From Microbacterium hydrocarbonoxydans (lineage in GTDB: Bacteria > Actinomycetota > Actinomycetes > Actinomycetales > Microbacteriaceae), in contig NZ_LR882982.1 in NCBI RefSeq assembly GCF_904831005.1, positions 3,472,001 to 3,536,000 on the forward strand: a stretch of DNA of 64,000 bases, read 5' to 3'. Positions 46,604-55,640 of this stretch are shown here, piece after piece. Each line of letters opens with the position of its first letter. Within the stretch, counting starts at the first letter, position 1. The notes beneath the pieces were generated by a model. It had not been told where the DNA came from. It searched no databases and worked only from the letters and a program-made list of their open reading frames with translations. Position numbers and translations under genes: made by a program.

Positions 46604-46684
46604 TCGGTCGTCGATCGAGCGGAGCGGGACGAAACGCGCTCACCACGTTTCGTCTCGGGGCTTCGCTCCTCGCTCAACGACCGG
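46604..46684. repeat. GTTTCGTCTCG repeat, site 2 (gabD-aldehyde dehydrogenase gap)
   Basis: An inverted copy (46604-46636, GGTCGT...GACGAAACG) followed by a forward copy (46645-46684, CGTTTCGTCTCG...CTCAACGACCGG) with eight bases between. It forms a long fold-back within the putrescine operon between two dehydrogenase genes. Confidence 0.85.
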
Positions 46685-46708
46685 GAACCGAATGAGAGGA
46701 CGAACATC

Positions 46709-48073
46709 ATGACCGAGTACGCCGTCATCAACCCCGCCACAGGAGAGACGCTGGCGTCTTTCGACACGTTCACGGATGCTCAGATCGAGGAGGCGGTCGC
46801 AGCCGCCGACGAGGCGCACCGCGAATGGTCCCGGTCCTCGACCGTGGCCGAGCGCGCAGCACTCCTCCGTCGCGCGGCCGAACTGCACCGCGAGCGTCGC
46901 GAGGAGCTCGCCGATGTGTTCGTGCGCGAGATGGGCAAGCCGCGCGAGGCCGCACTCGGAGAGGTCGACTTCGCCGCCGACATCGCCGAGTACTACGCCG
47001 ACCAGGCCGAGGCGATCATGGCCGACCAGCCGATCGCGATCCTCGGTGAGGGCTCGGCGATCGTGCGTCGTTCGTCGCTGGGCCCGCTCGTGGGCATCAT
47101 GCCGTGGAACTTCCCGGCTTACCAGATCGTGCGTTTCGCCGCGCCGAACCTGATCGTCGGCAACACGATCCTGCTCAAGCCGGCTCCGCAGTGTCCCGAG
47201 TCGTCGACCGCGATCGAGGCGATCTATCACGACGCCGGATTCCCGAAGGGCGCGTACCAGAACGTCCTCGCCACGAACGAGCAGATCGCCGACATGATCG
47301 CCGACCCGCGCGTGCAGGGCGTCTCGCTCACCGGCTCCGAGCGCGCGGGCGCGGCCGTCGCCGAGATCGCCGGACGCAACCTCAAGAAGGTCGCGCTCGA
47401 GCTCGGAGGGTCTGACCCGTTCATCGTGCTCTCGACCGACGACCTCGACGCCACCGTGCAGGCGGGCGTCGACGCGCGTCTCGACAACAACGGCCAGGCG
47501 TGCAACGGCGCGAAGCGGTTCATCATCGTCGACGAGCTGTACGAAGCCTTCGTCGAGAAGTTCACGGCGGCCATGGCTGCGGTGCAGGCGACCGACCCGA
47601 CGCTCGACGACACCGTGCTCGGCCCGGTCTCGTCCGAGACGGCGGCCGAGAACCTGCAGAAGCAGATCGACCAGGCCGTCGAGCAGGGCGCGACGCTGCT
47701 CACCGGCGGCACACGCGACGGCGCGTTCTTCGCTCCGACCGTGCTCGCCGACGTGACGCCCGACATGAACGTCTACCGCGAGGAGCTCTTCGGCCCCGCG
47801 GCGGTCGTCTACCGCGCCGCCGACGAAGACGCGGCTGTCGCCCTCGCGAATGACACGACCTTCGGACTCGGCTCGTACGTCTTCACCACCGATGCCGAGC
47901 AGGCCGAGCGCGTCGCCGACAACATCGAGGCTGGCATGGTCTACGTCAACCTGGTGCTGGCCGACAGCCCCGAGCTGCCGTTCGGCGGCATCAAGCGCAG
48001 CGGCACCTCACGCGAGCTGGGACACCTCGCCGCCGACGAGTTCGTCAACAAGAAGCTGATCCGCATCGGCTGA
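46709..48073 (+). CDS. Aldehyde dehydrogenase, likely 4-aminobutanal dehydrogenase
   Basis: 454-residue enzyme paralogous to GabD but distinct. Catalytic Cys in NNGQACNGAKR and Glu in LELGGSDPFIVL; MPWNFPAYQIVRFAAPNL in the cofactor region resembles succinate-semialdehyde/aminobutyraldehyde dehydrogenases. The putrescine pathway needs one enzyme for 4-aminobutanal and one for succinic semialdehyde; this second copy fits the former. ATG 46709 has GAGAGGA 10 nt upstream. Strong terminator after it. Confidence 0.88.
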   Translation: MTEYAVINPATGETLASFDTFTDAQIEEAVAAADEAHREWSRSSTVAERAALLRRAAELHRERREELADVFVREMGKPREAALGEVDFAADIAEYYADQAEAIMADQPIAILGEGSAIVRRSSLGPLVGIMPWNFPAYQIVRFAAPNLIVGNTILLKPAPQCPESSTAIEAIYHDAGFPKGAYQNVLATNEQIADMIADPRVQGVSLTGSERAGAAVAEIAGRNLKKVALELGGSDPFIVLSTDDLDATVQAGVDARLDNNGQACNGAKRFIIVDELYEAFVEKFTAAMAAVQATDPTLDDTVLGPVSSETAAENLQKQIDQAVEQGATLLTGGTRDGAFFAPTVLADVTPDMNVYREELFGPAAVVYRAADEDAAVALANDTTFGLGSYVFTTDAEQAERVADNIEAGMVYVNLVLADSPELPFGGIKRSGTSRELGHLAADEFVNKKLIRIG

Positions 48074-48103
48074 GCGACCGCGCATGCAGGTGCATGCCGA
48101 AAT

Positions 48104-48147
48104 CACGGATGCAGGGCCGGAACAGGTTTTCCGGCCCTGCATCCGTG
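48104..48147 (+). terminator. Terminator after the putrescine operon
   Basis: A perfect 17-bp stem (48104-48120 with 48131-48147) with a T-rich loop CAGGTTTT, bounded by GCATGC repeats on both sides. It lies between the convergent operon end and the LuxR-type regulator, and is probably bidirectional. Confidence 0.88.
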
Positions 48148-48208
48148 TTCCGGGCATGCAGGTGCGCGCCGGGCATGCGTGTCTGCCGGGCGAGGGCGGG
48201 GACAGCGG

Positions 48209-48862
48209 TCAGTCCGTCGTCTGACCGAGGTACGCGAGCACGGCGAGCACCCGTCGGTTGACGCCCGAGCCCGACGCGACCCCGAGCTTCGTGAAGATCG
48301 TGTTGATGTGCTTCTCGACGCCGCTCTGGCTCACGAACAGCCGCTCGGCGATCGCCGCATTGCTGTGTCCCTCGGCGATCAGCTCGAGCACCGCGGCTTC
48401 GCGCTCGCTGAGTTCCGCCATTCGAGGGTCAGGTCCTGCGCGGTCGGCGATCAGACGCCGGATCACCTCGGGGTCGAAAGCCACACCGCCCTCGGCCACC
48501 CGCACGATCGCGTCGAGGAACCCGGCGATGTCCGAGATGCGGTCCTTGAGCAGATAGCCGACGCCGCCGCGCCCGTCGAGCAGCTCGCTCGCGTAGCGTC
48601 GCTCGACATGCTGCGAGAGCACGAGCACGGCGACCCGCGGATGCTTCTCCCTGATGCCGAGGGCCGCGCGGATGCCCTCATCGACGAAGTCCGGCGGCAT
48701 CCGCACATCGACGATCACCAGATCCGGTTCGTCTGCGGCCAGCGCCGCCATGAGCGCCTCGGCATCGGCGACGGAGGCGCTCACCTCGTGGCCCTCGGCG
48801 ACCAGGAGCTGCACGATGCCCTCGCGCAGCAGGGTCGAGTCCTCGGCGATGGCTATCCGCAC
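48209..48862 (-). CDS. NarL/LuxR-type response regulator
   Basis: 217 residues: receiver domain (about 1-115) with the acidic pair ED at 7-8, phospho-acceptor Asp52 in VIVDVRMPP and the lysine of LLKDR; C-terminal LuxR helix-turn-helix (about 148-210, SEREAAVLELIAEGHSNAAIAERLFVSQSGVEKHINTIFTKLG in part). It overlaps the histidine kinase gene by 10 nt, so the two form a two-component system. Target genes unknown. Confidence 0.92.
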   Translation of the reverse strand: MRIAIAEDSTLLREGIVQLLVAEGHEVSASVADAEALMAALAADEPDLVIVDVRMPPDFVDEGIRAALGIREKHPRVAVLVLSQHVERRYASELLDGRGGVGYLLKDRISDIAGFLDAIVRVAEGGVAFDPEVIRRLIADRAGPDPRMAELSEREAAVLELIAEGHSNAAIAERLFVSQSGVEKHINTIFTKLGVASGSGVNRRVLAVLAYLGQTTD

Positions 48863-49986
48863 GGGATCACGGCCTCGATCACGGTGGGTCCGCCTGCGGG
48901 GCTGTGCACGTGCAGTCTGCCGTCGCGCGCGGCCACGCGGGAGGCGATTCCCGACAGGCCGGTGCCCGCGGCATCCGCCCCGCCGACCCCGTCGTCCTCG
49001 ACCGTCACGGTGAGATTTGCGGACCCGGTGCGGACCCGGATGCTGATGGCGCTCGCACTCGCGTGCTTGATGGCGTTGGTGACGGCCTCGCTCGCCACGA
49101 AGTACGCGGCCGTCTCTGCGGCCCGATCGGTCACGACCGAGCCATCGACCTCGAGGTTCACCGGCATCGCGACGCGGTCGCGCAGCGCTTCGAGCGCGGC
49201 CGTGAGACCGTCGCGTTGCAGCATCTCGGGATACGTCCGCCAGGCCACATCACGCAGGTCGTCGAGGATGTGCTGGGTCTCGCCCCGCGCACCGCTCAGC
49301 AGACGTCGAGCCTCTTCCGGCTCCGCCCGTTCGACCCGGGCCAGCAGAATCGACAGCGCCACCACCCGCTGCTGGACTCCGTCATGGATGTCGCGCTCGA
49401 TGCGCCGACGTTCGGCATCCACCGCCGCGACGACCTCGTCGAGCGTGGTGTGCAGTCGCACGACCTCCTGCGACAGCTCACCGGCGCCCGGCCGCTGGAA
49501 CGACTGCCACACCCGTCGCTCGAGCCAGGCGATGCCGCCGAGGCCCGAGAGTGCGAGGAAGAGCAGCACGAGGCCGGGGCCGACGAACAGCCCCACCGTC
49601 GTCCAGGTGACGCGTCCCGGACGCGCGCTGAACAGCGTGACAGGACCACCGGTCGCCGCAGCGACGAGCATCTGGACGCCGACGACCACGCCCGCGACGA
49701 TGAGGATGAGGATGCAGAGCACCACGAGCTGCAGCAGCGCCGACACCGCGAGCAGTCCACGAAGGCGAGGTGCGCGAGGGGGAGTGCGACGGGGGATGCC
49801 GTCGATCCACGAGAGGCGTGCGGCCACCGAGCGCACCACCGCCGGCGCCGGACGCCGCGGGGCCGTGACCAGGGCGATCAGCGTGGGGACGAGCATGGCG
49901 ACGCCGGCAGCCGTGCCGCCGAGCATCCGCACCGCATCCCGCACGATCGAGCGCGGCGGCGCCGCAGCGTCGGTGGGGGACGTCAT
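48853..49986 (-). CDS. Sensor histidine kinase (HisKA_3/HATPase)
   Basis: 377 residues: N-terminal membrane part with about three or four helices (28-40, 76-110, 128-150), then a HisKA_3 domain with phospho-accepting His201 in RDIHDGVQQR and a HATPase domain (VEDDGVGGADAAGTGLSGIASRV). NarX-like actinobacterial kinase. ATG 49986 has CACAAT 6 nt upstream, inside the end of the DedA-type gene, whose TGA overlaps the ATG. The signal is unknown. Confidence 0.9.
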   Translation of the reverse strand: MTSPTDAAAPPRSIVRDAVRMLGGTAAGVAMLVPTLIALVTAPRRPAPAVVRSVAARLSWIDGIPRRTPPRAPRLRGLLAVSALLQLVVLCILILIVAGVVVGVQMLVAAATGGPVTLFSARPGRVTWTTVGLFVGPGLVLLFLALSGLGGIAWLERRVWQSFQRPGAGELSQEVVRLHTTLDEVVAAVDAERRRIERDIHDGVQQRVVALSILLARVERAEPEEARRLLSGARGETQHILDDLRDVAWRTYPEMLQRDGLTAALEALRDRVAMPVNLEVDGSVVTDRAAETAAYFVASEAVTNAIKHASASAISIRVRTGSANLTVTVEDDGVGGADAAGTGLSGIASRVAARDGRLHVHSPAGGPTVIEAVIPCG

Positions 49987-50717
49987 CTCTCCATTGTGCC
50001 GCGCGTGGCGGTGATCTCGGTGCCGCCGGCGTCGCGGTGCTCCGAGCCGTGCTCATCTCCCGGGCGCGCCTCCCGCACGTCGTCCGAGTGCGCTCCGCGC
50101 GTGCGCTGGCGCACGCGGGCGACCACGAACATCGAGGCTGCGACGACCACGGCGCCGATCACGATCACCTGCAGACCGTCGGCGTACTGCTCGATGTGAT
50201 GCCACTGCTCGCCGAGCAGGAAGCCGGCCAGCACGAACACCGTGTTCCAGATGGCGCTGCCGGCGGCGGTGAGCAGCGTGAACTTCGCCAGCGGCATGCG
50301 CTGGACCCCTGCCGGGATCGAGATCAGACTGCGGAAGATCGGGATCATGCGGCCGAAGAACACGGCCTTCGCGCCGTGCCGCGCGAACCACTCCTCGGTG
50401 CGGTCGACGTCGCTCACCTTCATCAGAGGCATCCGATCGACGATGCGGCGCAGGCGTACGGGGCCCAGCCAAGCGCCCAGACCATAGAGCGCGAGAGCGC
50501 CGACGACGGACCCGACCGTGGTCCACACCAGCACCTCCCACAGCACGATCGTGCCTTGACTCGCCGTGAAGCCTGCGAGCGGCAGCACGACCTCGCTCGG
50601 GATCGGCGGGAACAGGTTCTCGATCGCCACCGCGACCCCGGCGCCGACGCTGCCGAGCGCCTCCATCAGGCCGATCGCCCACTGCGCGAACACGTTCAGG
50701 TTGTCAGAGGCATCCAT
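49983..50717 (-). CDS. DedA-family membrane protein
   Basis: 244 residues with about five membrane helices. Family hallmarks: PPIPSEVVLPLAGF near residue 40, a GLGAWLGP segment in the first half, and FFGRMIPIFRSLISIPAG in the middle. DedA proteins are linked to lipid carrier (undecaprenyl phosphate) recycling and membrane homeostasis. Basic, unstructured C-terminus. Cotranscribed with the histidine kinase and response regulator, with 4-nt overlap. TAGCGT 7 nt before the ATG. Confidence 0.9.
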   Translation of the reverse strand: MDASDNLNVFAQWAIGLMEALGSVGAGVAVAIENLFPPIPSEVVLPLAGFTASQGTIVLWEVLVWTTVGSVVGALALYGLGAWLGPVRLRRIVDRMPLMKVSDVDRTEEWFARHGAKAVFFGRMIPIFRSLISIPAGVQRMPLAKFTLLTAAGSAIWNTVFVLAGFLLGEQWHHIEQYADGLQVIVIGAVVVAASMFVVARVRQRTRGAHSDDVREARPGDEHGSEHRDAGGTEITATRGTMER

Positions 50718-50724
50718 GCTTTCG

Positions 50725-50730
50725 ACGCTA
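50725..50730 (-). promoter_or_regulatory. -10 hexamer TAGCGT before dedA-type gene
   Basis: Ends 7 nt before ATG 50717; leaderless spacing. Confidence 0.55.
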
Positions 50731-50867
50731 CGCAGCGGTGGGGATGCGGTCACTGCGGCTGCCCGTCGTCCACGGTGCGGAAAACCGTAAAGCTGCGCGA
50801 CACCGCCCTCGACAGATGCGGCGGTTCGCTTCGACATCTGACCGATCCCGGCGCTCGGACCCGGGCG

Positions 50868-50873
50868 TAGGGT
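50868..50873 (+). promoter_or_regulatory. -10 hexamer TAGGGT before poxB
   Basis: Ends 6 nt before ATG 50880; leaderless spacing. Confidence 0.6.
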
Positions 50874-50879
50874 CGAAGC

Positions 50880-52604
50880 ATGGCCACTGTCGCAGCGAAC
50901 ATCGTCAAGACCCTCCGCGCCAACGGGGTCGACCGTGTCTACGGTCTTCCCGGTGACTCCCTCAACGGTTTCACCGACGCGCTCCGCAAGGACGGGAGCA
51001 TCAGGTGGGTGCACGTCCGCCACGAAGAGTCCGCGGCCTTCGCCGCCGCGGCGGATGCATCGCTGACGGGTGAGCTCGCGGTGGTCGCCGGCTCGTGCGG
51101 ACCGGGGAACCTGCACCTCATCAACGGACTGTACGACGCGAACCGCTCGCGGGTTCCCGTTCTCGCGATCGCTGCGCACATCCCCACGACCGAGATCGGC
51201 ACCGGGTACTTCCAGGAGACGCATCCGCAGGAGCTGTTCCGCGAATGCAGCGTGTACGTCGAGTACGTCGCCGACCCCCAGCAGATGCCGCGTCTCCTCG
51301 AGATCGCCATGCGCGCCGCGATCGAGCAGCGCGGAGTCGCCGTGCTCGTGATCCCCGGCGATGTGGCACTGTCCGAGATCGCCGACGACCGCGCCGTCGT
51401 CATCGAGCGCACCCGCCCGGTGATCGTGCCGAGCGGAGACGAGCTCGCGCGCGCCGCGACGCTGCTCAACGCCTCGAAGAAGACCACGATCCTCGCCGGG
51501 GCGGGTGTCGAGGGGGCGCACGACGAGGTCGTCGCGCTGGCCGACCGGCTCGGCGCGCCGATCGTGCATGCGCTGCGCGGCAAGGAGTTCATCGAGTACG
51601 ACAACCCGTTCGACGTCGGGATGACGGGTCTGCTCGGCTTCGCATCCGGGTACCGGGCGATGGAGGCGGCCGACACCCTGCTGGTGCTCGGCAGCGACTT
51701 CCCGTACGAGCAGTTCTACCCCGAGCACGCCACGACCATCCAGGTCGACATCCGCGGATCGCAGCTGGGCAAGCGGCATCCGCTCGATCTCGGTCTCGTC
51801 GGAGACGTGGGGGCGACCGTCACCGCGCTGCTGCCGCGGCTCGCAGAGACGAGCGATCGCGATCACCTCGACGACTCGACCGCGCACTATCGCAAGACGC
51901 GCGCGAAGCTCGACGAGCTCGCGACGCCCACCAAGGCGGGGCGACCCATCCACCCGCAGTATCTCGCCCGGCTGCTCGACGAGCAGGCCGCGGATGACGC
52001 CATCTTCACCGCCGACGTCGGCTCGCCCACGGTATGGGCGGCACGTTACCTGTCGATGACCGAGGACCGCAGACTCATCGGCTCATTCACGCACGGGTCG
52101 ATGGCGAATGCGCTGCTGCACGGCATCGGCGCGCAGGTCTCGCATCCCGATCGCCAGGTGGTCGCGCTCGCGGGTGATGGAGGACTCGCGATGATGTTGG
52201 GCGAACTGCTCACGCTGACGCAGAACGGACTTCCCGTGAAGACGATCGTGGTGAACAACTCATCGCTGAACTTCGTCGAGCTCGAGATGAAAGCGGCGGG
52301 ATTCGTGAACTACGGCACGGAGCTGGCGAACCCCAGCTTCGCCGCGATCGCCGAGGCCATGGGCATCTTCGCCCGCCGCGTCGAGAACAGCGAAGACCTT
52401 CCGGATGCCGTGCGCGAGGTGCTCGCGCACGACGGCCCCGCTCTGCTCGACGTGGTCACCGAGCGGCAGGAGCTCTCGATGCCGCCGGCGATCGAGGCGG
52501 CGCAGGTCAAGGGATTCGCGCTCTACGCGATCCGCACGGTCATGTCGGGCAAGGGCGATGAGCTGCTCGACCTCGCGCGGGCCAACTGGCGTCAGCTCCT
52601 CTGA
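50880..52604 (+). CDS. poxB: Pyruvate oxidase/quinone-dependent pyruvate dehydrogenase
   Basis: 574-residue thiamine-diphosphate and FAD enzyme. N-terminal GVDRVYGLPGDSLNGFTDAL with the TPP glutamate in RHEESAAFAA, middle FAD part, and C-terminal TPP motif GDGGLAMMLGELLTLTQNGLPVKTIVVNN (in part) are complete. The C-terminal helix typical of membrane-activated PoxB is present only in part. It would decarboxylate pyruvate to acetate and pass electrons to quinone. Leaderless-type start. Confidence 0.92.
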   Translation: MATVAANIVKTLRANGVDRVYGLPGDSLNGFTDALRKDGSIRWVHVRHEESAAFAAAADASLTGELAVVAGSCGPGNLHLINGLYDANRSRVPVLAIAAHIPTTEIGTGYFQETHPQELFRECSVYVEYVADPQQMPRLLEIAMRAAIEQRGVAVLVIPGDVALSEIADDRAVVIERTRPVIVPSGDELARAATLLNASKKTTILAGAGVEGAHDEVVALADRLGAPIVHALRGKEFIEYDNPFDVGMTGLLGFASGYRAMEAADTLLVLGSDFPYEQFYPEHATTIQVDIRGSQLGKRHPLDLGLVGDVGATVTALLPRLAETSDRDHLDDSTAHYRKTRAKLDELATPTKAGRPIHPQYLARLLDEQAADDAIFTADVGSPTVWAARYLSMTEDRRLIGSFTHGSMANALLHGIGAQVSHPDRQVVALAGDGGLAMMLGELLTLTQNGLPVKTIVVNNSSLNFVELEMKAAGFVNYGTELANPSFAAIAEAMGIFARRVENSEDLPDAVREVLAHDGPALLDVVTERQELSMPPAIEAAQVKGFALYAIRTVMSGKGDELLDLARANWRQLL

Positions 52605-52622
52605 CCGGGGGTCGGGGTCGGG

Positions 52623-52769
52623 CGTTTCGTCTCCGTCGACTTCGTCGTCCTCGCTCAACGACCGGGGTCGGAGTCGGTCGTTGAGCGAGCAGCGGAGCAG
52701 CGAGACGAAACGGGCCGCGGTGCGCGTTTCGTCTCGGTCGACTTCGTCGTCCTCGCTCAACGACCGGGG
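52623..52769. repeat. GTTTCGTCTCG repeat, site 3 (three copies)
   Basis: Forward (52623-52666), reverse (52675-52712) and forward (52724-52769) copies in the gap between poxB and the convergent TPR gene. The forward copies differ at only a few positions. Forward and reverse copies together can form a long stem-loop that may act as terminator for both genes. Confidence 0.85.
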
Positions 52770-52786
52770 CGCGAAACGGGTCGTCC

Positions 52787-55585
52787 TCAGCTGTCGAGAA
52801 GAGCGCGTGCTTCGGCGGCCTCGACGTGGCGGCCGAGAGCCTCGAGCACATCGCCCAGCTCGAGCGCCGACACCTGCCTCAGCGGCGGGTGCGCCTGTGC
52901 GTGGTCGATCGCCGAGCGATAGATCGGCACCGCATCCGCACTTCTCTCGCCGGCCGCGAGCAGGCGTGCCGCGAAAAGCTCGGACCCGCCCGCCGACCCG
53001 GCATCGCCCAGCGCGGCGAACCCGTCGGCGGCAGTGAGCGCCGCGGCGACCGCCTGGTCGCTGTGACCGAACTCGGCGAACGCGCGAGCACGCGAGTCGG
53101 TGACGTCGGCCAGCAGCCACGCGGCACCGTGCTCCTGCGCGAGCGCGGCCACCTCATCGAAGAGCGGGAAGGCCCTCTCGTCACGGCGCGCGCCGTAGGC
53201 CTGACCCAGATTGTGCAGCACGTCGACGAGTGCGCCGACGGCGTCGGGGGCCTTGCGCGCGATCTCGGATGCCGCCTCGAGCGAGGCGATCGCCTCGTCA
53301 TGCTCGTCGAAGCGTGCGAGGATCCTGGCGCGTTCGGTGAGCACGACCGCCTGATCGGCATGCTCCTCGTCGGCGCCGAAGAGCTCTGCGGCGTAGCCGA
53401 AAGCGCCGACCGCCTGGCCGAACTCTCCGGCCGCCGCGAGAGCGCGGGCGAGCAGCGATGCGGTCATGCCTCGGGATGCCGCCGACACCTCGGCCTGCTC
53501 CTCGCGCTCGAGCACAAGGCCGAACAGCTCGGCAGCCTCCTCGGCGTGCCCGGCCGAGAGCATGGCGCGCGCGAGCCGGAAGTCCGCTCCCGTCGCGTCG
53601 TCGCCCTCCTGCGTCAGCAGTCGCGAGGTCACACGGTAGCGGGTCACCGCCTTCTCATGGTCGCCGGCGTCTTCCCAGAGGGCGCCGGCCAGCAGGTGCG
53701 CAGAAGCGAGGGCCTTCGTCGCCCCCAGGCCCGCGAGCAGTCGGCAGGCCTCATCGGCGTCTGCAGCGCCCTCTGCGAACGCCTCGCTGCCGCCGCGCAC
53801 GCGCGCACGGGTCTGCAGCGCCTGCGCGCGGTGGCCGACGCTCACGTCGTCCTGTGCCAGCAGTCGGTCGAGCAGGGCGGATGCGGCGTCCGTGTCGCCC
53901 TTCTGCAGCACCGCAGCGATCGCGACGAGCGTCGTCGTGTTGGCGAGGCGGGAGTCGTCGGCCTCCGCGAACGCCCGTGCGGCGACCTCGGCCATCTCGA
54001 GAGCGGCGTCCGGCTCCTCGGCGTGCATGTGCAGTGAGGCGCGGCTGATCGCCAGGTCTCCGCGCGACCAGGCCGGCAGGTGGGTCGAGGTCGACAGCTC
54101 GTGCTCGAGGGCGGCGACGGCATCCGGCGTGTCGAGTCCGAAGGTCGCGAGGCCGAGGCGCTGTTCGAGGTCGGCCTGATCGTGTTTCCCGGCCGCGCGC
54201 AGCGCCTCGATCCGGGCCGGGAGCAGCTCGACGGCCTCGTCGGCGCGTTCGAGCGCGATCAGGATGCCGAGCCGCATCGAGAGCAGCTGCGCGAGCTTCG
54301 CGGGATCTTCGACGGCGAGGGCGTGGGGGAGAGCCTGCAGCGTCTCGTGCTCGGCTCCGTACTGCGCGAGGTCCATCGCGCGATCGAACCACGCGTCGGC
54401 ATCGGCGGGCGCCGTCGCGTCGGGGGTGGCGACGAAGGCGTCCGAACGGATCGGCACGTCGTAGTGCTCGTCCGCGAGCGATCGGATGCGCTCGAGACTG
54501 CGCGCATGGCCGTCGGTGCCGTCGCGGTGGTCGAACTCGGCGCCGATGCGCTCGGCGGTGGTCCAGGCCGCCGCCGCGAGCCTCTCCGCCGTCCATGTCC
54601 CGTCGTGCGCCCCGAAGAACGTCGCGAGGGCATCGGTCTCTGCTCCCCGCACAGGTGTGTCGCCGTGACCGGCCGCGGTGACCCGATCGAGCGCGAAGGC
54701 GAACGCCGCGAGGGCGGCGAAGTGCGCGTCGACATTGAGGCCGTCGTGCGCCAGCCATGCGATGTGACGCTCGACCAGCGAGAGCGCCCTGGCCTCGTTG
54801 CCCGTGATCGCGGCGAACACGATGTTGTTCGCCACGATGCGCAGGTTGTCGGGGTTGTCCTTGGCCAGGCGGTAGCTGCGCAGATGCGCGCTCTTGGCCT
54901 CGTCGAACCGACCGGCGCGCAGGTAGGGGAGCAGCACGCGCGACAGCGCGTGCTCGGGCTCCTCGCCGCACGAGAAGCCGCCCTCGAGCATCTCCTCGAC
55001 CAGGCGGATGGCCTCGGCATCGCGGTCGGTCTCGGCGAAGAAGCCGGCGAACTGACTGCGGCCGCAGGCGTCGCAGTGGCTGTGCTCGTCGCGCGGGGTC
55101 GCTTCCAGGCGCACGCGCAGAGCTTCGGCGTCGTCGAGGCGTCCTGCGTCCCATGCGTCCTCGAACCGTGCCGTCAGCACGCCGCTGAGCCCGAGCCCCG
55201 CCGTGCGATAGTGCGTCTCCATGTCGTCGAGCACCGCCGTGATCTGCTCGACCGAGAACGCCGGCGACGAACGCAGCGCCGACGCCATCCATTTGAACTG
55301 CCACATGAGGTCGGCGCCGCCGTAGTCGAGGTCGGCGGGGAACCGCTGCGGGTCGGCGTCGTGCCTGGCCAGACACCATGCGAACGAGTTCAGCATCACG
55401 TCGGTCGCACCGTTCATGTTCGCCGACGCCGTCTGACGCATCCGGGCCTGGTATTCGAGCTGCTCGTCGCCGAGCTCCACGGCCAGCGCGACCGCCTCGG
55501 AGACGAGCGCCTGCTCGGCGGGGCCCCACGGCGTGATGTCGATCTCCTCGATGAGCTGCTGGAAGCGCTTCTTCGGACGGGCCAT
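52787..55585 (-). CDS. Large TPR-repeat protein, partner of the HSP90-like gene
   Basis: 932 residues composed of helical tetratricopeptide-type repeats almost throughout (e.g. TRARVRGGSEAFAEGAADADEACRLL, AVVLTERARILARFDEHDEAIASLEAASEIARK in parts). A HSHCDACGR motif near residue 175 could bind a metal. No signal peptide or membrane helix, no catalytic domain. ATG 55585. It follows the HSP90-like gene by 55 nt in the same direction, which suggests a client-binding or cochaperone role. Confidence 0.82.
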   Translation of the reverse strand: MARPKKRFQQLIEEIDITPWGPAEQALVSEAVALAVELGDEQLEYQARMRQTASANMNGATDVMLNSFAWCLARHDADPQRFPADLDYGGADLMWQFKWMASALRSSPAFSVEQITAVLDDMETHYRTAGLGLSGVLTARFEDAWDAGRLDDAEALRVRLEATPRDEHSHCDACGRSQFAGFFAETDRDAEAIRLVEEMLEGGFSCGEEPEHALSRVLLPYLRAGRFDEAKSAHLRSYRLAKDNPDNLRIVANNIVFAAITGNEARALSLVERHIAWLAHDGLNVDAHFAALAAFAFALDRVTAAGHGDTPVRGAETDALATFFGAHDGTWTAERLAAAAWTTAERIGAEFDHRDGTDGHARSLERIRSLADEHYDVPIRSDAFVATPDATAPADADAWFDRAMDLAQYGAEHETLQALPHALAVEDPAKLAQLLSMRLGILIALERADEAVELLPARIEALRAAGKHDQADLEQRLGLATFGLDTPDAVAALEHELSTSTHLPAWSRGDLAISRASLHMHAEEPDAALEMAEVAARAFAEADDSRLANTTTLVAIAAVLQKGDTDAASALLDRLLAQDDVSVGHRAQALQTRARVRGGSEAFAEGAADADEACRLLAGLGATKALASAHLLAGALWEDAGDHEKAVTRYRVTSRLLTQEGDDATGADFRLARAMLSAGHAEEAAELFGLVLEREEQAEVSAASRGMTASLLARALAAAGEFGQAVGAFGYAAELFGADEEHADQAVVLTERARILARFDEHDEAIASLEAASEIARKAPDAVGALVDVLHNLGQAYGARRDERAFPLFDEVAALAQEHGAAWLLADVTDSRARAFAEFGHSDQAVAAALTAADGFAALGDAGSAGGSELFAARLLAAGERSADAVPIYRSAIDHAQAHPPLRQVSALELGDVLEALGRHVEAAEARALLDS

Positions 55586-55640
55586 GTGAGAGGTTCCCTT
55601 TCTGCGGTTCGGGGCGCGCTGGTTCGGGGCGCGCTGCGGC

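Noticed and set aside
46601..46708. N-terminal extension of the second aldehyde dehydrogenase
   Set aside because: Encoded by the REP-like element; ATG 46709 has its own ribosome-binding site.
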